In this document: piece by piece, positions 36,501 through 48,603 of the stretch
Numbering within the stretch: the first letter of the stretch is position 1
How the letters are laid out: each line of letters opens with the position of its first letter
Assembly: GCA_001600455.1 (NCBI GenBank)
Contig: BCKC01000001.1
Span: forward strand, 4,366,441-4,430,440
DNA length: 64,000 bases
Reading direction: 5' to 3'
Source: Endocalyx cinctus
Lineage: Eukaryota; Ascomycota; Sordariomycetes; Amphisphaeriales; Apiosporaceae
Made by a program: the position numbers and the translations under genes
Notes under the pieces: generated by a model
Databases searched by the model: none
What the model saw: only the letters and a program-made list of their open reading frames with translations
Told to the model about the DNA's origin: nothing

Positions 36501-37515
36501 GTAGAAGAACGGGAAGAAAGAAAATTAAAAAAAAAAAAAAAAAAAAAAACCTAGACGACAGATCTATCTAGTATAGACTACCTAATGCACCTAGAGGCCT
36601 CACACGTCCTATACTAGTATGACGAAGTCTAGATGAGCGAAAAGAAGAAGCGAGCTTAGACGCCGTTTTATCGTCCTCCTCAACGGTCTGCGACAACGTT
36701 CATGACTAATAAGGGGGAAACTAACTATTTAGCCCCCCCCCCATCTCATCTCAGTGTCTTCTTGGTCTGTTACTACTTGGACTAAGCATAAGCACATATA
36801 ATTGTGCATAGCGTCGATAAACATAGGGTCGTGTGTATTATTTTCATCCCGTACTACGTCCCCGAGAAATTCATGTTATTTACACGTACCCAGCTCCCTT
36901 AACCGAGACAGAAGTTTTGCCTGAAAAGCTTGGTTTTATTGGTTGAGTTCGTTGAATTGGAAGTACAGACTATGTATTATGTAGTATGTAGTAAAGAATA
37001 GAGAGAGTATGAGCTTACTCAGCAACGTGGACTTTTGTTTATACTAGTTATTCTTCCTCTTTTTTTTTTCTTTCCTTTTTTCCCCCTCTGTCTCTCTTAA
37101 TAAATCGCTGTTGCATAATATACTTAGAGTGTATATCCTGGGAAGACGACGAGTGGCATGGACATGGCAAGAGACGATGAAGCTGACGATAAATAATAAC
37201 GAGTACGGCTTCTTCCTTGTCGACCTGAAGAAGATCAAAGCTCTAACCCGACCCTTATCCTGGACGTATGGGGTATGAGGTATGAGGTTACGAGGTACGT
37301 ACATATAATGTAGTATAATATAGTAACAAGGGTTCCAAGACAAGTCAAACAGGCAGGCAGGCATTTACAGATCACGGGAGATGAGAGGCTATTTGGATCA
37401 ACCGGCAACGCGAGTTTCCAGACCTTCTTCTAGGATCTTAAGGCGTTAGTGTAATAAATCCCTGTTACGCTAGTACAATATTTGAGATCCGACAGGGTGC
37501 GATGCTGCGAAATGC

Positions 37516-37538
37516 CTCTCACCGTTTTCAGGTGAGAG
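37516..37538. other. 8-bp perfect hairpin
   Basis: CTCTCACC (37516-37523) pairs exactly with GGTGAGAG (37531-37538) around a GTTTTCA loop. The surrounding 250 bases are higher in complexity than the neighbouring sequence and have a short minus-strand ORF (37430-37657) without a known domain. Confidence 0.5.
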
Positions 37539-39430
37539 TCCAGGTTTATCCTTACCGGTTTGAATGAGGAGAACGAAGACCCGACAGGTTGGGATGACTT
37601 GCTACAAGGATTATGGGAAACGATTGACGACCGCATCCCGCTGACAGGGGTTTTCAATTTTTGTTTTTCCCTCCGTTGGCGCCAAATATATTATATATAT
37701 TATAGTGTAGTAGAATGATCAATAATCAAAAAATCAACCGTACCTTACGTGTATAAACCCACTTTCTATACTCCTAATATATACACTTTATTATACCTTA
37801 TTACAAAATAACTATGAACGGGGGGGTATCGAAGAAAAAGAAAAAAAAAAAAAAGAGAAAAAGAAAAAGGACTCAATGAATCTCCATCAGCGACCCCCGT
37901 TGTGGAATATTGCAGCGTTATAATCATTGAAATCGGCGACCATTAAAGCCAAACAAAGAAGCATATCGATGTGTACCATATCAAAACTAGATGAGTATTT
38001 CACTTTCACTTTCACATACGCATAAAATACGTAATGAAACTTAAATCATCATCTCAAGGGTCCTTCCTGTATCGGACTTGCTGTATCTTTTCTTTTTTTC
38101 CTCTATACTATAACTATAACAGTCATTTAAAATACAACGTATTTACAGGAAGTGAGAGACAGATGGCGGAATGAAACTCCGTGATAGTTCCGAGGGGGGG
38201 GGGGAAGCGACTCTGATTTTTCGCGAATCTAATCTATCTACCCGCATATGCACGAAAGCTTATACAAGAGATTACTGCGCTACATAACGCGCGTTTTTTT
38301 TTTTTTCCTGCTTTCTTTTTTTTTCTCTCACCCTAGAACCATCTCGCGTCACCGTGTATCTACCACACCAGTCTATCACATACCGTTTATATTAAAAGCA
38401 CATATATATATGTGTGTGGGTGTGGGTGTGTGTTACTTGTAGGGGAATTTAGATTTGATAAAATAACATAGTAAGGCTATTTGTAAAGTCAAAACAAAAG
38501 GCAGACCGGTAGAGAGAAAGGAATAAATAACGGAAAGATAGGGAGAGGGAGGGGGAGAGAGAGAGAGAGAGAGAGAAAAAAAAAGGTACCGTGCATGATC
38601 CCAAACAGGGAAAAAAGAAAAGAAAGAGCGTAACTTCGTATCTAAGCATACTATCTGGCAGCGGCAAAACGTCCTTGTAGCGATCTATACTCATATACAA
38701 TACACAATTCGCACGAAAGGTCTTGACTGACTGGCCCCTAACTGATCCATTGGCTCTGAAGAGTTCTCCTTGCTTTCTGCCTTTTATTATTAATCTTCTC
38801 ACGGCGCCAGCCGAAAAAAAAAAAAAAAAAAACTTATATACATACACACACATCTACTCACGCGGCCGCGCCGTTGTACATGTCTCATTTGATTAACTAT
38901 GCATTGCATCTCATTTCCCACCCTCGAGCTGCATCGTATCAATAGATCCAAGACAAAATGACAATGGAAGAAAAAAATCCTGCGTTAACCGGTCTTCGGA
39001 GACGCATCGTTCGGGAAGGGCGTGGGAAAAAAAAAAAAAAAAAAAAGTGGAACATGTATTACATACATATAACTACACACTCACACATATCGTGAAGTAT
39101 TATGAATTTTAAGGAGGAAAAAAAAATAATCGTCAAGAAAAAGTGGCGGTCTGGTCAAGAGATTGAACGTTTTGGATACGCTAGTGTTCTTTACCCCCCT
39201 CCCCTTTTTCTTTTCGTTCATCTTTTCAGCGTCTAATCTGAACATGTTTTCAAACTGAAATTTGTCATGCCATCGCTAAAACAGCTGTCACTCCTATTTT
39301 CAATGATCCCATACCATAGCAGAAGACCCCTATATTGGATATAATACCCTTGAACCCCGTCCCGCTTACGACGACGTGTAGTGTTCGTGAGTGGTGTAGT
39401 ATTGTAGGGTATGAAATCCATGGACAGGTT

Positions 39431-39480
<50 letters not shown>
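39431..39480. repeat. (CT)n microsatellite
   Basis: A 50-base pyrimidine tract, of which the last 43 bases are a perfect CT dinucleotide repeat. Confidence 0.9.
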
Positions 39481-39485
<5 letters not shown>

Positions 39486-41135
39486 TTTTATTTCTTTTCT
39501 TATTATCTTGGCTATCTAGATCAATCTGACAAGAAATGAAATAAACCGAGCATGTCCTTGTCTCGTGACCGTGTCCATGTTCAGGCGTGATATATATAAC
39601 TTACGTGTAGATTCCAACCCGAAATAAAATGAAGAAGGGGTCAGAGAATACTTTCTGGATGCAGTGCACTCCCTTGCCCTCTCAGGTATAATATCAGTTA
39701 CAAGGGTGAAATTCTACGTATATTATATTATCGCTGTTCGTATAAGCGCCCGTGGGCAACCCTCGCGGGACAACGAAGCATAATATTAATGTTTTCTCCG
39801 TGATCTTTTTTTTTTTTCATTCTAAGAAAAGAAAACAAATCATGTATCGAAATAAAAGGAGCGCGGCAATGATCCGTCATCTTTTATCTATTTCTATTTT
39901 CAGTCCATTGGAAGTGTTTCTTCTCCGAGTTTCTCCAATAAAGAGTGTATATTATATCCCATTATCTGTTCATCGGACGTTCTATCATCGCTGAGTGGCA
40001 TAATCTTACATATTCGCTTATCTGCCGAGAGTAGAAGACAGAATAAGGGAGACAGCTGTCCAAAAAGCCTATCCTAGCTTCGATATCCGCTTCTTTACCA
40101 ACTAATTACACGTCGGATGCGTGTATGTGTCTCAATCGTAGCAGGTACTCGAACCATCAAACTTCAAAGGCCTAATCGGCGAGTTGGGAAAGGCTCAGGT
40201 GAGAGCGAGCGTGACTATGTTTTTCTTCTTTCAATCTGTCTGTTCGTTCCGTATACTTGTCTACTTACGTATCGTACGATCTTCTGATTCTGCTTTTTTT
40301 TTTTTTTTTTTTAAGGACAACACGTAAAGGGCAAGACACTAGAAACTTTATTCCCTCAGAAATAACAATGCCTATGGTATTTATTTCGTCCTATTCTTAC
40401 CTAACTAAGTACTTACTTTAATCAATATTGACATAGCAGCAAACCGCATGGGCATTGTAGTTCTTAGCGCCTACTTAGACGGCCTTTTCTGTTCTCTTCC
40501 TGTTCGTTCCACAAGCCACAATAAAAATAATGTTATCCATCATCAAAGGGAAAATAAAACGGCAAGAGATCGTCTGCTTCTGTGGAGCCTATCAGCGCAC
40601 GAGTATACCGGATGGAGAGCTCACCCTCTTGTTCCTAATACAATGTGCCAATATCCGTTATCCTACACATTCAAAGCCACCTTGATCACCTTTATTACCG
40701 TGAAATCCTGTAAAGTCCCTTGAATTATCCTAAATAAGGCGGTTTGGCTGCTTAACCAGTTGGTTCCCGAACACCAAACGCTCAGATCTCCCTCACCTTG
40801 CCCCCCCCTTCCTTTTTATATTACTTCTTACTCTCAGGCCTCCTCGTGTTGTAGTTCATCTTTTTGTGTTACGATTGAAAATATCTACTCTATTGTGTCA
40901 TGTAACATAATATTAACGTAAAGGTTTATGTTTCCTGCTTATTTACTTATCTAGGGTCCAGAAGCGATATCTATCTCCGTACATCGAGGTGCTTTTAAGG
41001 TTGTCCCCGCGCGGATGGCGAGTTACCTACGAAATTAGGATTAGTAGAGTAAAAGAAATAAATAGAGAGTTAGCAACCACTGCTATGCTAGAGATTCGGT
41101 CTAGCCTATACAAGGTGTCAATACAGGCGCATCTA

Positions 41136-41188
41136 AGTAGGTACCGGTACCTACTGACCCAGGTATATACCTAGGTAGGTAGATAGGC
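41136..41188. repeat. 20-bp perfect palindrome plus ACCTAGGT repeat
   Basis: AGTAGGTACCGGTACCTACT (41136-41155) is exactly self-complementary. Fourteen bases on, an ACCTAGGT core (41169-41176) with GTAGGTAG follows, so the two together form one family cluster. Confidence 0.85.
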
Positions 41189-41707
41189 ATTTAGTTAGAT
41201 ACCTGCTATCGAGAAGTCAGATTTGACTGAAAGCAAAACAATAAGTAGAATGGAATAGTATTGCCACCGATCCATGTGTTGACATCAAGAAGGGGCTGCT
41301 ACATTTCACCAAGGTCACCTCAACAAGGTCTCTCCACCACTTTCTTCCCTTTGCTTTCTGCCAATAATTCCCTCGTATCAACTCCCAGATACATCTACAT
41401 GTCAATATTGATCACCATCTTCACCGGCCAGTCCAGTTCAAGTCAGGTCGTAATAGGCTCTGGTCAGACTTCTTCTCCTTGTGTACATGCAAGGTACTTT
41501 GAGTCAACTAAGCTATTAATTCATTTTGTATTCGGCCGAATTAAAACAACAACTACTGTACAATAATCAAATGATTAACCAACCCATCTTTTTATCCCCC
41601 CCTTTCTCTCTCTCTCTCCCCCTATCGGTTTGTTGATATTTCCACTCCCCCTCCACCCTGAAGTAGTTTAATCGGAATTAATTGTAGATCGTTACTCTTA
41701 AGCCCTG

Positions 41708-41734
41708 CACCGTCACCGTCACCGTCACCGTCAC
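41708..41734. repeat. CACCGT hexamer array
   Basis: Four and a half exact copies of CACCGT lie in tandem in non-coding sequence. Confidence 0.85.
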
Positions 41735-42382
41735 AATTTACCGTCGACGGCAATGATGATTAAACGCACGAGGAGGAGAAAAATCATGTCATTGTAAGTT
41801 CAACTCCCACTCTAGCTTCGACCCCCAGAAAACTCTAAATGTCAGAATTTGACAGAAAACCTTACCGCATGGGCCTCGTAGGGCTTCTCACTTTTGTATA
41901 GGACACCTATCCTTCTGCAGGTAGGAGAACCTGGATAGTGCAGAGATTTGTCCGTTATTAAGCTTAACGCGCCATCCTTCATGAACTGCTCCCCCAACCG
42001 CCTAAAGTAGTCAACCACTGCCAGACCCTATTCCCTTGTTTTTTTAAACGAAAACAAAACGGAAAGCTGAATACGACTATCCGTCTACATGCCTGGTCAC
42101 ATAAAGTTAGATTCCCCTCCCTCCAAAAAAAAAGTGAGACAGCACCGTTTTCTGATGGATGACTAAAAACGAGGCGGGAACGCTTCGTGAGATCTAGTGA
42201 AGAGACCTCGACCCCGCCGCAATAATAAGATCGTATTATGTATTTCCGACATAGCCTTAGCTTTTTACTGCACCTGTACTTGATAAAATTGCATGTCTAT
42301 CCTTTTAGCTATTACCGTCAACTCTCTCTCCCCCTCTCTCTCTCTCGTTTTTTTTCTAAGTCGGGGAGGGGATTTGTTGCTA

Positions 42383-44430
42383 CTATAACCCACTAATGCT
42401 ACTGCTACTATTCCACCTCACTACCGCGCGTCTAGCAGCAATTCTTGCTTCGTCTTGATGACAGTTATCACCTTGATCAAAGCCGCTGCTATGTTGACAT
42501 ATGATCGAGCTGGTTCCACCATTACCGCCTCTATTACTGCCCTTTTCAGGACTAATAGAGTGACGTGACGATGAGAGTCTTACGACCGTATGTTTGCTAC
42601 ATTTAGAGTCGTGACCCCGCGTCACGATCGGGCTCTTCTTGATACTACTTGCACTAGTCTTTCGAGGCGTCGATCCTTGAATAGCGGTGTTTCTCACGAC
42701 GCCGTCGATGTCCTTCTCTGGATCTCGATGGCGGGAACCGTGCGCTAACGCGCTCGGCCGGTTAGGGTGGTAGTGATGGGTGGCTAGGGCGGCAGCCACG
42801 TTCGTCGTAGCGGATCCGGCGCTGTTTTGTCTTGCATGGTGAGAAAAATCTCCCTTTGGCGTTTTATTCACCTGAAGATGCCAATGCGGTGATACATGCT
42901 GGGGCCCTTGTGGCGATCCATAGCTCTCGCGGCGTCTGCTACGATCCCTTGGTGAGCAGATGTTTGTGGTGGTGAACATTTCCTCTCCAGGCACGAAAGA
43001 AAATGCCGAGTCGCTTCGTTTATGCACGAGCATGTGCCCTTGTATGCACTTTTCTTCTCCTTCCACATTCACTACATTGGAATATCGCTCGTGTGAGTTT
43101 ACCGGAAGACGGTAGAGCTGATCTTTCGGCACGTCTTTCCTGGCTAGCCTCCCACCTCTCACGGATCCGTCTATAAAGGTACCACCAGCGTCCACGGCGT
43201 CGCCAGTAAATGGATTTTTGTACTTCATATCACCATCGTCGTCGTCATCCTCCCCCCCCTCTGTATCCGTTGAGTCGTCTTGGAAGTGATGTTGTCGTCT
43301 ACCAGGAAACGCTGACCTCGCCTTGCTAGTTTGCTGGGCTACCAAAAGCCTTTGTACTCTGTTACTCACGACGTAGTCGTTATCTTGCTCTAGAATCCTT
43401 GGCAGGGGAACTAGTGATCAGAAGTATCAGTAACTAGGTACGGTCTAGTAAATTTTACTATCGTATGCACAACAGCAATAAAAAATGTAATCAACTTACT
43501 TGCATCGCGCTGTAAATTATCAGGCTCAACTACTACTTCTGCGGTACCCTTAGATTTAGACTGCGATGATCCACTAGCATGGTATCTGGGCATGGCGGCA
43601 GAAGACGAGGTCGAGACCGAAGATTCCGATGTGCCGATGCTGTTCTTTAGATTATGACCAGTTAAATCACAATCATCATCGCTAAATATGGCAGACCGAG
43701 GAGCAGCACTGTTATCCCCCTCGTAGACGCTTAGTCTCTTTACCCTAGATAGGAACTGTCTGGCCTTGGGACCTGTCCTATCAACAACGCTGTTTGTACG
43801 AGCGAGTGCGACGGCCTCGAGCCCGTCCCTCGATGTCCTGGACAGCAGCACCTCGAGACGTTTGATCTCGGCTCTGTATTGCCTCTCTCGCTCAAGCCAG
43901 GTATCAGCCATATGTCTGACCTGCTCAAGATGCATCTCGTGCGTCTCTCTCGAGCTGTCACGCTCGGATTCGACCTCGGCCATTTTCTCCCTTTGGTCCG
44001 CGAATCCCTCGATCAAGTGTAGTACGTAGGCATTGTAGTCCGCAGGTATTGGGTGCAAAACCCCGCGCGTCATGATGAACGTCTGAAGCGCCTCCACCAT
44101 CTGGTCCAGAGACGGGTTGTACCAGACCTTGTCTTGCTGTCGCACGAATATGCCACTGTCTTTCCCATTTTCCGAGGCCGGCGCAGTTGCGTTCGCAGAC
44201 GGGGGTGGCTCCAGAGATGTATAAGATGCTTGACTTTCCGATCTTAGTCCTAAGTAGCTTGAGACGCGAGAAGAGGTCGGCCGCCGGTGGTGAGTTTGAT
44301 CGCTGCTCACTTGTGAGGGCTTCCCCGTCGCCCGATTGGAAAATGTAGGCGATCTTGGACTGGTGGTTGAGTTGGTAAGGTTTGTGGGTGTTCGTGAACG
44401 ACCGAATCGGAACCAGCTGAAGTCTGCCAT
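42383..44430 (-). CDS. unknown fungal coiled-coil protein
   Basis: Two exons, 44430-43500 and 43410-42383, separated by an 89-nt intron (GTAAGT...CTAG), give 652 residues; the join reads DAIPLPRILEQDNDYVVSNRVQ in frame. I do not recognise a named family. The first 90 residues are Ser/Thr/Pro-rich with a basic start (MADFSWFRFGRSRTP). Residues about 94-145 look globular (IFVRQQDKVWYNPSLDQMVEALQTF and the segment after it), followed by a charged coiled coil at about 145-200 (ADQREKMAEVESERDSSRETHE to EIKRLEVLLSRTS). The rest is low-complexity with Ser- and His-rich parts and an acidic block (about GGEDDDDDGD). No membrane segment or signal peptide is visible, so an intracellular scaffold or cytoskeletal role is possible but not shown. 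Its stop and those of its neighbours are well separated, so transcription is independent. Confidence 0.85.
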
Positions 44431-45145
44431 GGTAGGCAGAAGAATAGGGTTTGATTCGATAATGAACCCAACAGTTTTTTAGGATTCTGTATTTCTTCGA
44501 CGGGATGGTATAAACACGACAGGAACTAGCTGCTAGGACGATGAAGTGAGTGACGATGAAGCAGATGATGAACCAATAAAAAGAATTAATACTTGAAATG
44601 ACGTGCCGTAAGTAATAGATTGCTTATAGGCATTAATTCTCGCCGTGATTGCTACCGGGCATGAAAATTCGGGCATGGAAATTGAAGTTTCAATAACCTT
44701 ACTATCTAGGTACTAGTAGTGCTACATTAACGAATGTCTCGAGAGGAAGTTACAGTTAATACAGAGAGGACCTTCTACATTTGTTTGGGTCATTTTGTAA
44801 TAGACATACGACCGTGGAATAACCAGTCGAGCCTTCTTGTAGTTATTCCATTTGGTCAAATTATGGATTATGGCATTTGCTGTCACGGTAAAAACGAATC
44901 TCTTGTAAATTGCTTGTTATTAACGTCAAGTTTGATAAACGATATCTACAAATCGTGGACGTAGGTTAATCGCTATGTGATCCAGTGATGCAACGCCTTT
45001 TTTTTTTTTTTTTTTTTTTGTATTAACCCGTTAGGCGGTCATCTCTATCATCTCTAGCCTAGTAGGTAGTGATAATCAACGCATAGCTAATAACTTATAG
45101 CCATCTGTTGTTTGTGCAAAGGGATTTCACCACAGAAGCGACAGG
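44431..45145. other. intergenic between two minus-strand genes
   Basis: These 715 bases hold the promoter of the coiled-coil gene (next to 44430) and the 3' flank of the NCBP3-like gene. A T21 run lies near 45000-45019. A 76-codon plus-strand ORF (44734-44964) has no supporting features. Confidence 0.65.
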
Positions 45146-46605
45146 TTAGTCAAATAAATCTCCTGCCCTCCGTCGCTGTCTCGTCCTTCCCTCTAGCCGG
45201 TCGGCAAACAGTTCCTTTCCAGAATTACTATTACTAAACTTGTCCGGAAACAACTCCTTTGCCGACTTACTGGCCCCCTTAATCGCGAATCCCTGATCTG
45301 GTCCCTTCTGATTTGCCGAACCCCGGATGTTAAAGGTCGAATTTGAGTCCGCCGTTATCGCGGTGCTCGGGCCGGATATTCTATTCGCTAGCTTGCCACC
45401 TTTGCCCGTAGGAGCGGTAATGCGATCTTGGAGTTTCCGGCTCTCTGTAGGAACAGGGGCCACGTCGTCGCTCCCGTCCATCAATGGTAACATAATACCT
45501 TTAGCTAGCAACGTAGCGGCATCCTCTACATTATCTCCAAGTCGACCGCTTGCGGCGATAGGCGCGATCTTGCTCGGGAAGAGCTCCTTGGAGCGATTTC
45601 CCCGTCCCATACGGCTTTTAATCGCGCGCGCTCTGTCCCGGTTCCGGTCTCGCGTCGTAGAGCTGTCACTGGATTGATCTAAATCCATACTATTCGCGGG
45701 CGAGGCAGATCTATCTCTTCTAGTAGTCCCGCTTCTCCTGCGGTCATTGCCGCCTTCGGGGAACAGTTCTCTCTTGCTTGTGGGAAATAGCTCCTTTCCT
45801 CTGTTGTTTCCTCGTTCTTCCCTGTCCATCGGATGGTCGGGGGTGTATGATCTGGGCAGCGCCCGCAGCCTGACTTCGTTTCTGGCAGAACCGGCCGGAC
45901 TATCGTCATACATGCTAGCGTCGAAGCTGTCTGACGGGTCTTCATCGCGGGAGGAATATCTTGGCCTTCGGCGAAAGCGATTATCATCGTCGCGGTCACG
46001 ATATCTCCTCACTTCGTTCCGTCGCCGCCTCTCCTCGGGATCGTACTCGGGGTTTAGAAGATAAAATCTGCTTCTAGATGCAGCCCCAGCCTGTTTCTTG
46101 TCTGCGAGTACAGCACGGCGCACCTGCAAGCTCACCTCGGGTCGCTTTGAATATGATTTCGCAAGTACGGTTTTTTGAAGGTCCAACGTCGCTATGTCTA
46201 CGAGCGGCTCGGCGGCTAAGGAGATGAGGGCGCGCGCGGCGTCAGATTCGGAGGAGAAAAGTAAATTGGCCGAGGTGTCGTCTATCCATTCTATTCTGTC
46301 TAGTGGACATTCCGCGGCGTGTTCGACGACGTAAGCTTTGATGTCATCAGGATTAAATGTATCTAGCCCCTTGACATGTACTTTTGTTGGTGCTGGTGTT
46401 TCGTTGTCGTCGTCAATTTCTCCATCTGAACGTTCGGCCTGATTACATCGTCTCGTATTAGTAGTGTTGGTAAAACTTAAGACTACACGGGGAACGGAGC
46501 AGAGCAACTTACTATTTCTTGAGGTTCTGGCTCGGGGAGGATAGGCTCATCTGGAACAAGATCTACATCCACATCCATCTCAACATCTAGGTCCATTGAA
46601 TCCAT
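45146..46605 (-). CDS. NCBP3: NCBP3-like nuclear cap-binding factor with ELFP repeats
   Basis: The protein resembles NCBP3 (C17orf85), a factor that joins the nuclear cap-binding complex and helps mRNA export and RNA fate decisions. Exons 46605-46513 and 46438-45146, with a 74-nt intron (GTAAGT...TCAG), give 461 residues. The first 31 residues are acidic (MDLDVEMDVDVDLVPDEP). A degenerate RRM follows at about 50-115, starting VHVKGLDTFNPDDIKAY and including the family signature IEWIDDTSANLLF (79-92) and the ALISLAAEP helix. Next come the conserved VRRAVLADKK and ASRSRFYLLNPEYDPEERRRR segments. The C-terminal half is Arg/Asp/Ser-rich and disordered. It contains five copies of a short motif [KR]ELF[PA] (about 246-250, 254-258, 315-319, 425-429, 439-443) and ends in GDLFD. 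The family call rests on the RRM signature and the basic segment; the motif array is a separate observation. Confidence 0.88.
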
Positions 46606-47062
46606 CTTATCGAATTATGTGGATTTCTACTCTTTTTTTTTTTTGTTATTAACGGCGAGAAGGAAGAGATGTAGTTGGTGGAGGAAGTAGAGAAGGCGAG
46701 GCTGTAAGAAATGAACAAGATTTTTGTTTTATTTTATTTTATTTTTTATAGCAATAATTGGATGATTTATTCTCCGACTTTGTCGCTGTCATTTATGAAC
46801 ATCTAGACAGATGTAGCGTTTGCTTGAGTTTGAAATTGCCATGCATGTAATATAAAAATATAAAAAGCATTTGGGGTAATTCGAAGCTATAATTTCTGTT
46901 TAGAGGTTGATTGAAGAATGAATGATATCCATGGATGATATGCTTGCTGGATTGACTGGTTGATTACTTAGTTACTGAGGATAGAAAGTTAGATGTACTG
47001 GAATTTAGAACCCCACAGGCTCATTAGTGTATCTTAGCCGTTAAGTTAACAGTCAGCCTAAC

Positions 47063-47117
47063 TACCTATGTACCTAGGTAGCTACCCACCTAGGTAGCTG
47101 GGTAGGTAAGTACCTAT
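47063..47117. repeat. ACCTAGGT palindrome cluster
   Basis: Two exact ACCTAGGT cores (47072-47079 and 47088-47095) each continue into AGCT, giving a nearly repeated unit of 16 bases, followed by GGTAGGTAAGTACC. Confidence 0.8.
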
Positions 47118-48411
47118 GGATGACCGAAGAAGTGTGACTATAAGTAAAACTAATCTTCTACACTATATCCATGGATACTCCTTTCTTACTTATACTTGTA
47201 TATGATATCAAATATGCAACTCGAACATTCAATGTTAAATTGAATAAATCATTTGACTCCTTTTGTGATACTAGAAATTTATTCCATATTTCACTATCCG
47301 ATATATCTATCCCCTGCCCCCTTTTCCGCTAAACAAAAAGTACAAAGTACAAAATACAAAATACAGAATAAGGCATGAAAGAAATCATTTTTATCATCTA
47401 CAGCTTGACAACTTACCTGTTTACCTTACCCCTATGTAATACCTATGGAATCTGGTATCATAATGGTTAGGAAAAAAGACCTAAAAAAGGGTTCTATATT
47501 ATATATTTTGTGCTTCGTTCAGGTGTTCCTATTTTAGTCATTGCAAAGGAGTAATCAAGAAAGTAAGATAAAAGCAAAAGCAGCAGTACTCGTTTACTTT
47601 CATTTCCTTATGAAAAACTTTATGTTAAGAGTCATGTGGCATTTTCATCCCATACGTGAAATGTAATAATCAAGCCAAGATAGAAAAGAATAAGTATAAA
47701 ATAAAATAAAATAAAATAGACGCACATGGCGCTACTGTTATTGTTCATAATCAAATTGATTCTCCCAACACAACGGAAAGGAGAAAGGAGAGAGAATGAA
47801 AAGGAATTAAAAGATAAGAGAAAATAAAAAAGAAATGAAAAGTTGAAAAAAAAGAGGTCTATATCCCCACCCTCTTGTGTAATAGTAATAGTAATCTCAT
47901 GATACCTGATCCAAATATTCATCCCTGCTCTATTTTTCCTTCATCAGGTGGTATAGGTGTCTTAATATAAAGAAAATGTGTCCAACTTAATAAGAGCGTT
48001 GATCTATCTCATATTGCTCTAGTAGTATAAGGGTGTCGGTATAATGGGTGATATAAAATGTGCTGGGGTTGGTCCTATAGGTTGAAATGAGATGAGATGA
48101 GATGGTAAATAACGTTGATTCGACAAGGAAAAAAAGGCCTCCTAATAATCCATCCCTTCTTCTGAATTGGTATCCATTCCTTCTTCCTGTCTTCATAAGA
48201 AAAATCCAGTTCCTTTCTTTACTGTGTTTGCGCCGTCGCCGAAACTCCGTCGCCATGTCTAAATATCTCGATTCCTTCTGAAACTTAACAAAAAAAAAAA
48301 AAAAAAAACTTGGAATGCTGATCACTTGAATTGATCACAGTGCTCCTCCCGTTCCATTATGCTTCTCTATATCATCCTGTGTACTATATCGCTCGTGTAA
48401 GTAAGGGAGAA

Positions 48412-48434
48412 TGTGTGTGTGTGTGTGTGTGTGT
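48412..48434. repeat. (GT)n microsatellite
   Basis: A run of GT units followed after TTGT by a G homopolymer, just downstream of the 487-residue gene. Confidence 0.85.
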
Positions 48435-48603
48435 TGTGGGGGGGGGGGTTGTTTTGTAGGTTTAGAGAGTAGCTATATCGTTTAAACGACCGGCGAAGAT
48501 TGCAAGAGAAACTTTAGGTAGAGGCAAATATAGACAAACACACAAAACCAGACTCTAGAACCAGGGGAAGGATTCCCCCACTCTCCACTGTTTTAGCCTC
48601 GGG

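Larger units (their letters stand above)
31369..42382. other. 11 kb gene desert downstream of flbD
   Basis: No gene is supported across 11 kb. It is rich in homopolymers and microsatellites: (CT) at 39431-39480, (GA) near 38557, CACCGT hexamers at 41708-41734, T runs near 33596, 33929, 35393, 38295 and 40294, and A runs near 35141, 36527, 38814 and 39019. Palindromes occur at 32445-32488, 33556-33569 and 41136-41155, and a hairpin with 8-bp stem at 37516-37538. Three N bases (35100, 35103, 35106) sit in an A-rich tract. Short ORFs, for example 40448-40723 and 41261-41566, show no domain or start context that I would trust. Confidence 0.65.
46606..48603. other. 2 kb intergenic with palindromes and AT-rich runs
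   Basis: It contains the promoter of the NCBP3-like gene at its left end, two ATCCATGGAT palindromes (46927-46936, 47167-47176), an ACCTAGGT cluster at 47063-47117, an AAAAT pentamer run near 47696-47717, an A19 run near 48290, and a (GT) run at 48412-48434 followed by 12 G. No gene is supported; ORFs of 96 and 112 codons on the minus strand are low-complexity. Confidence 0.65.

Noticed and set aside
37430..37657. 75-codon minus-strand ORF near a GGCGCC site, possible retroelement gag fragment
   Set aside because: No gag, protease or reverse-transcriptase motif, no LTR-like repeats and no primer-binding site that I can show.
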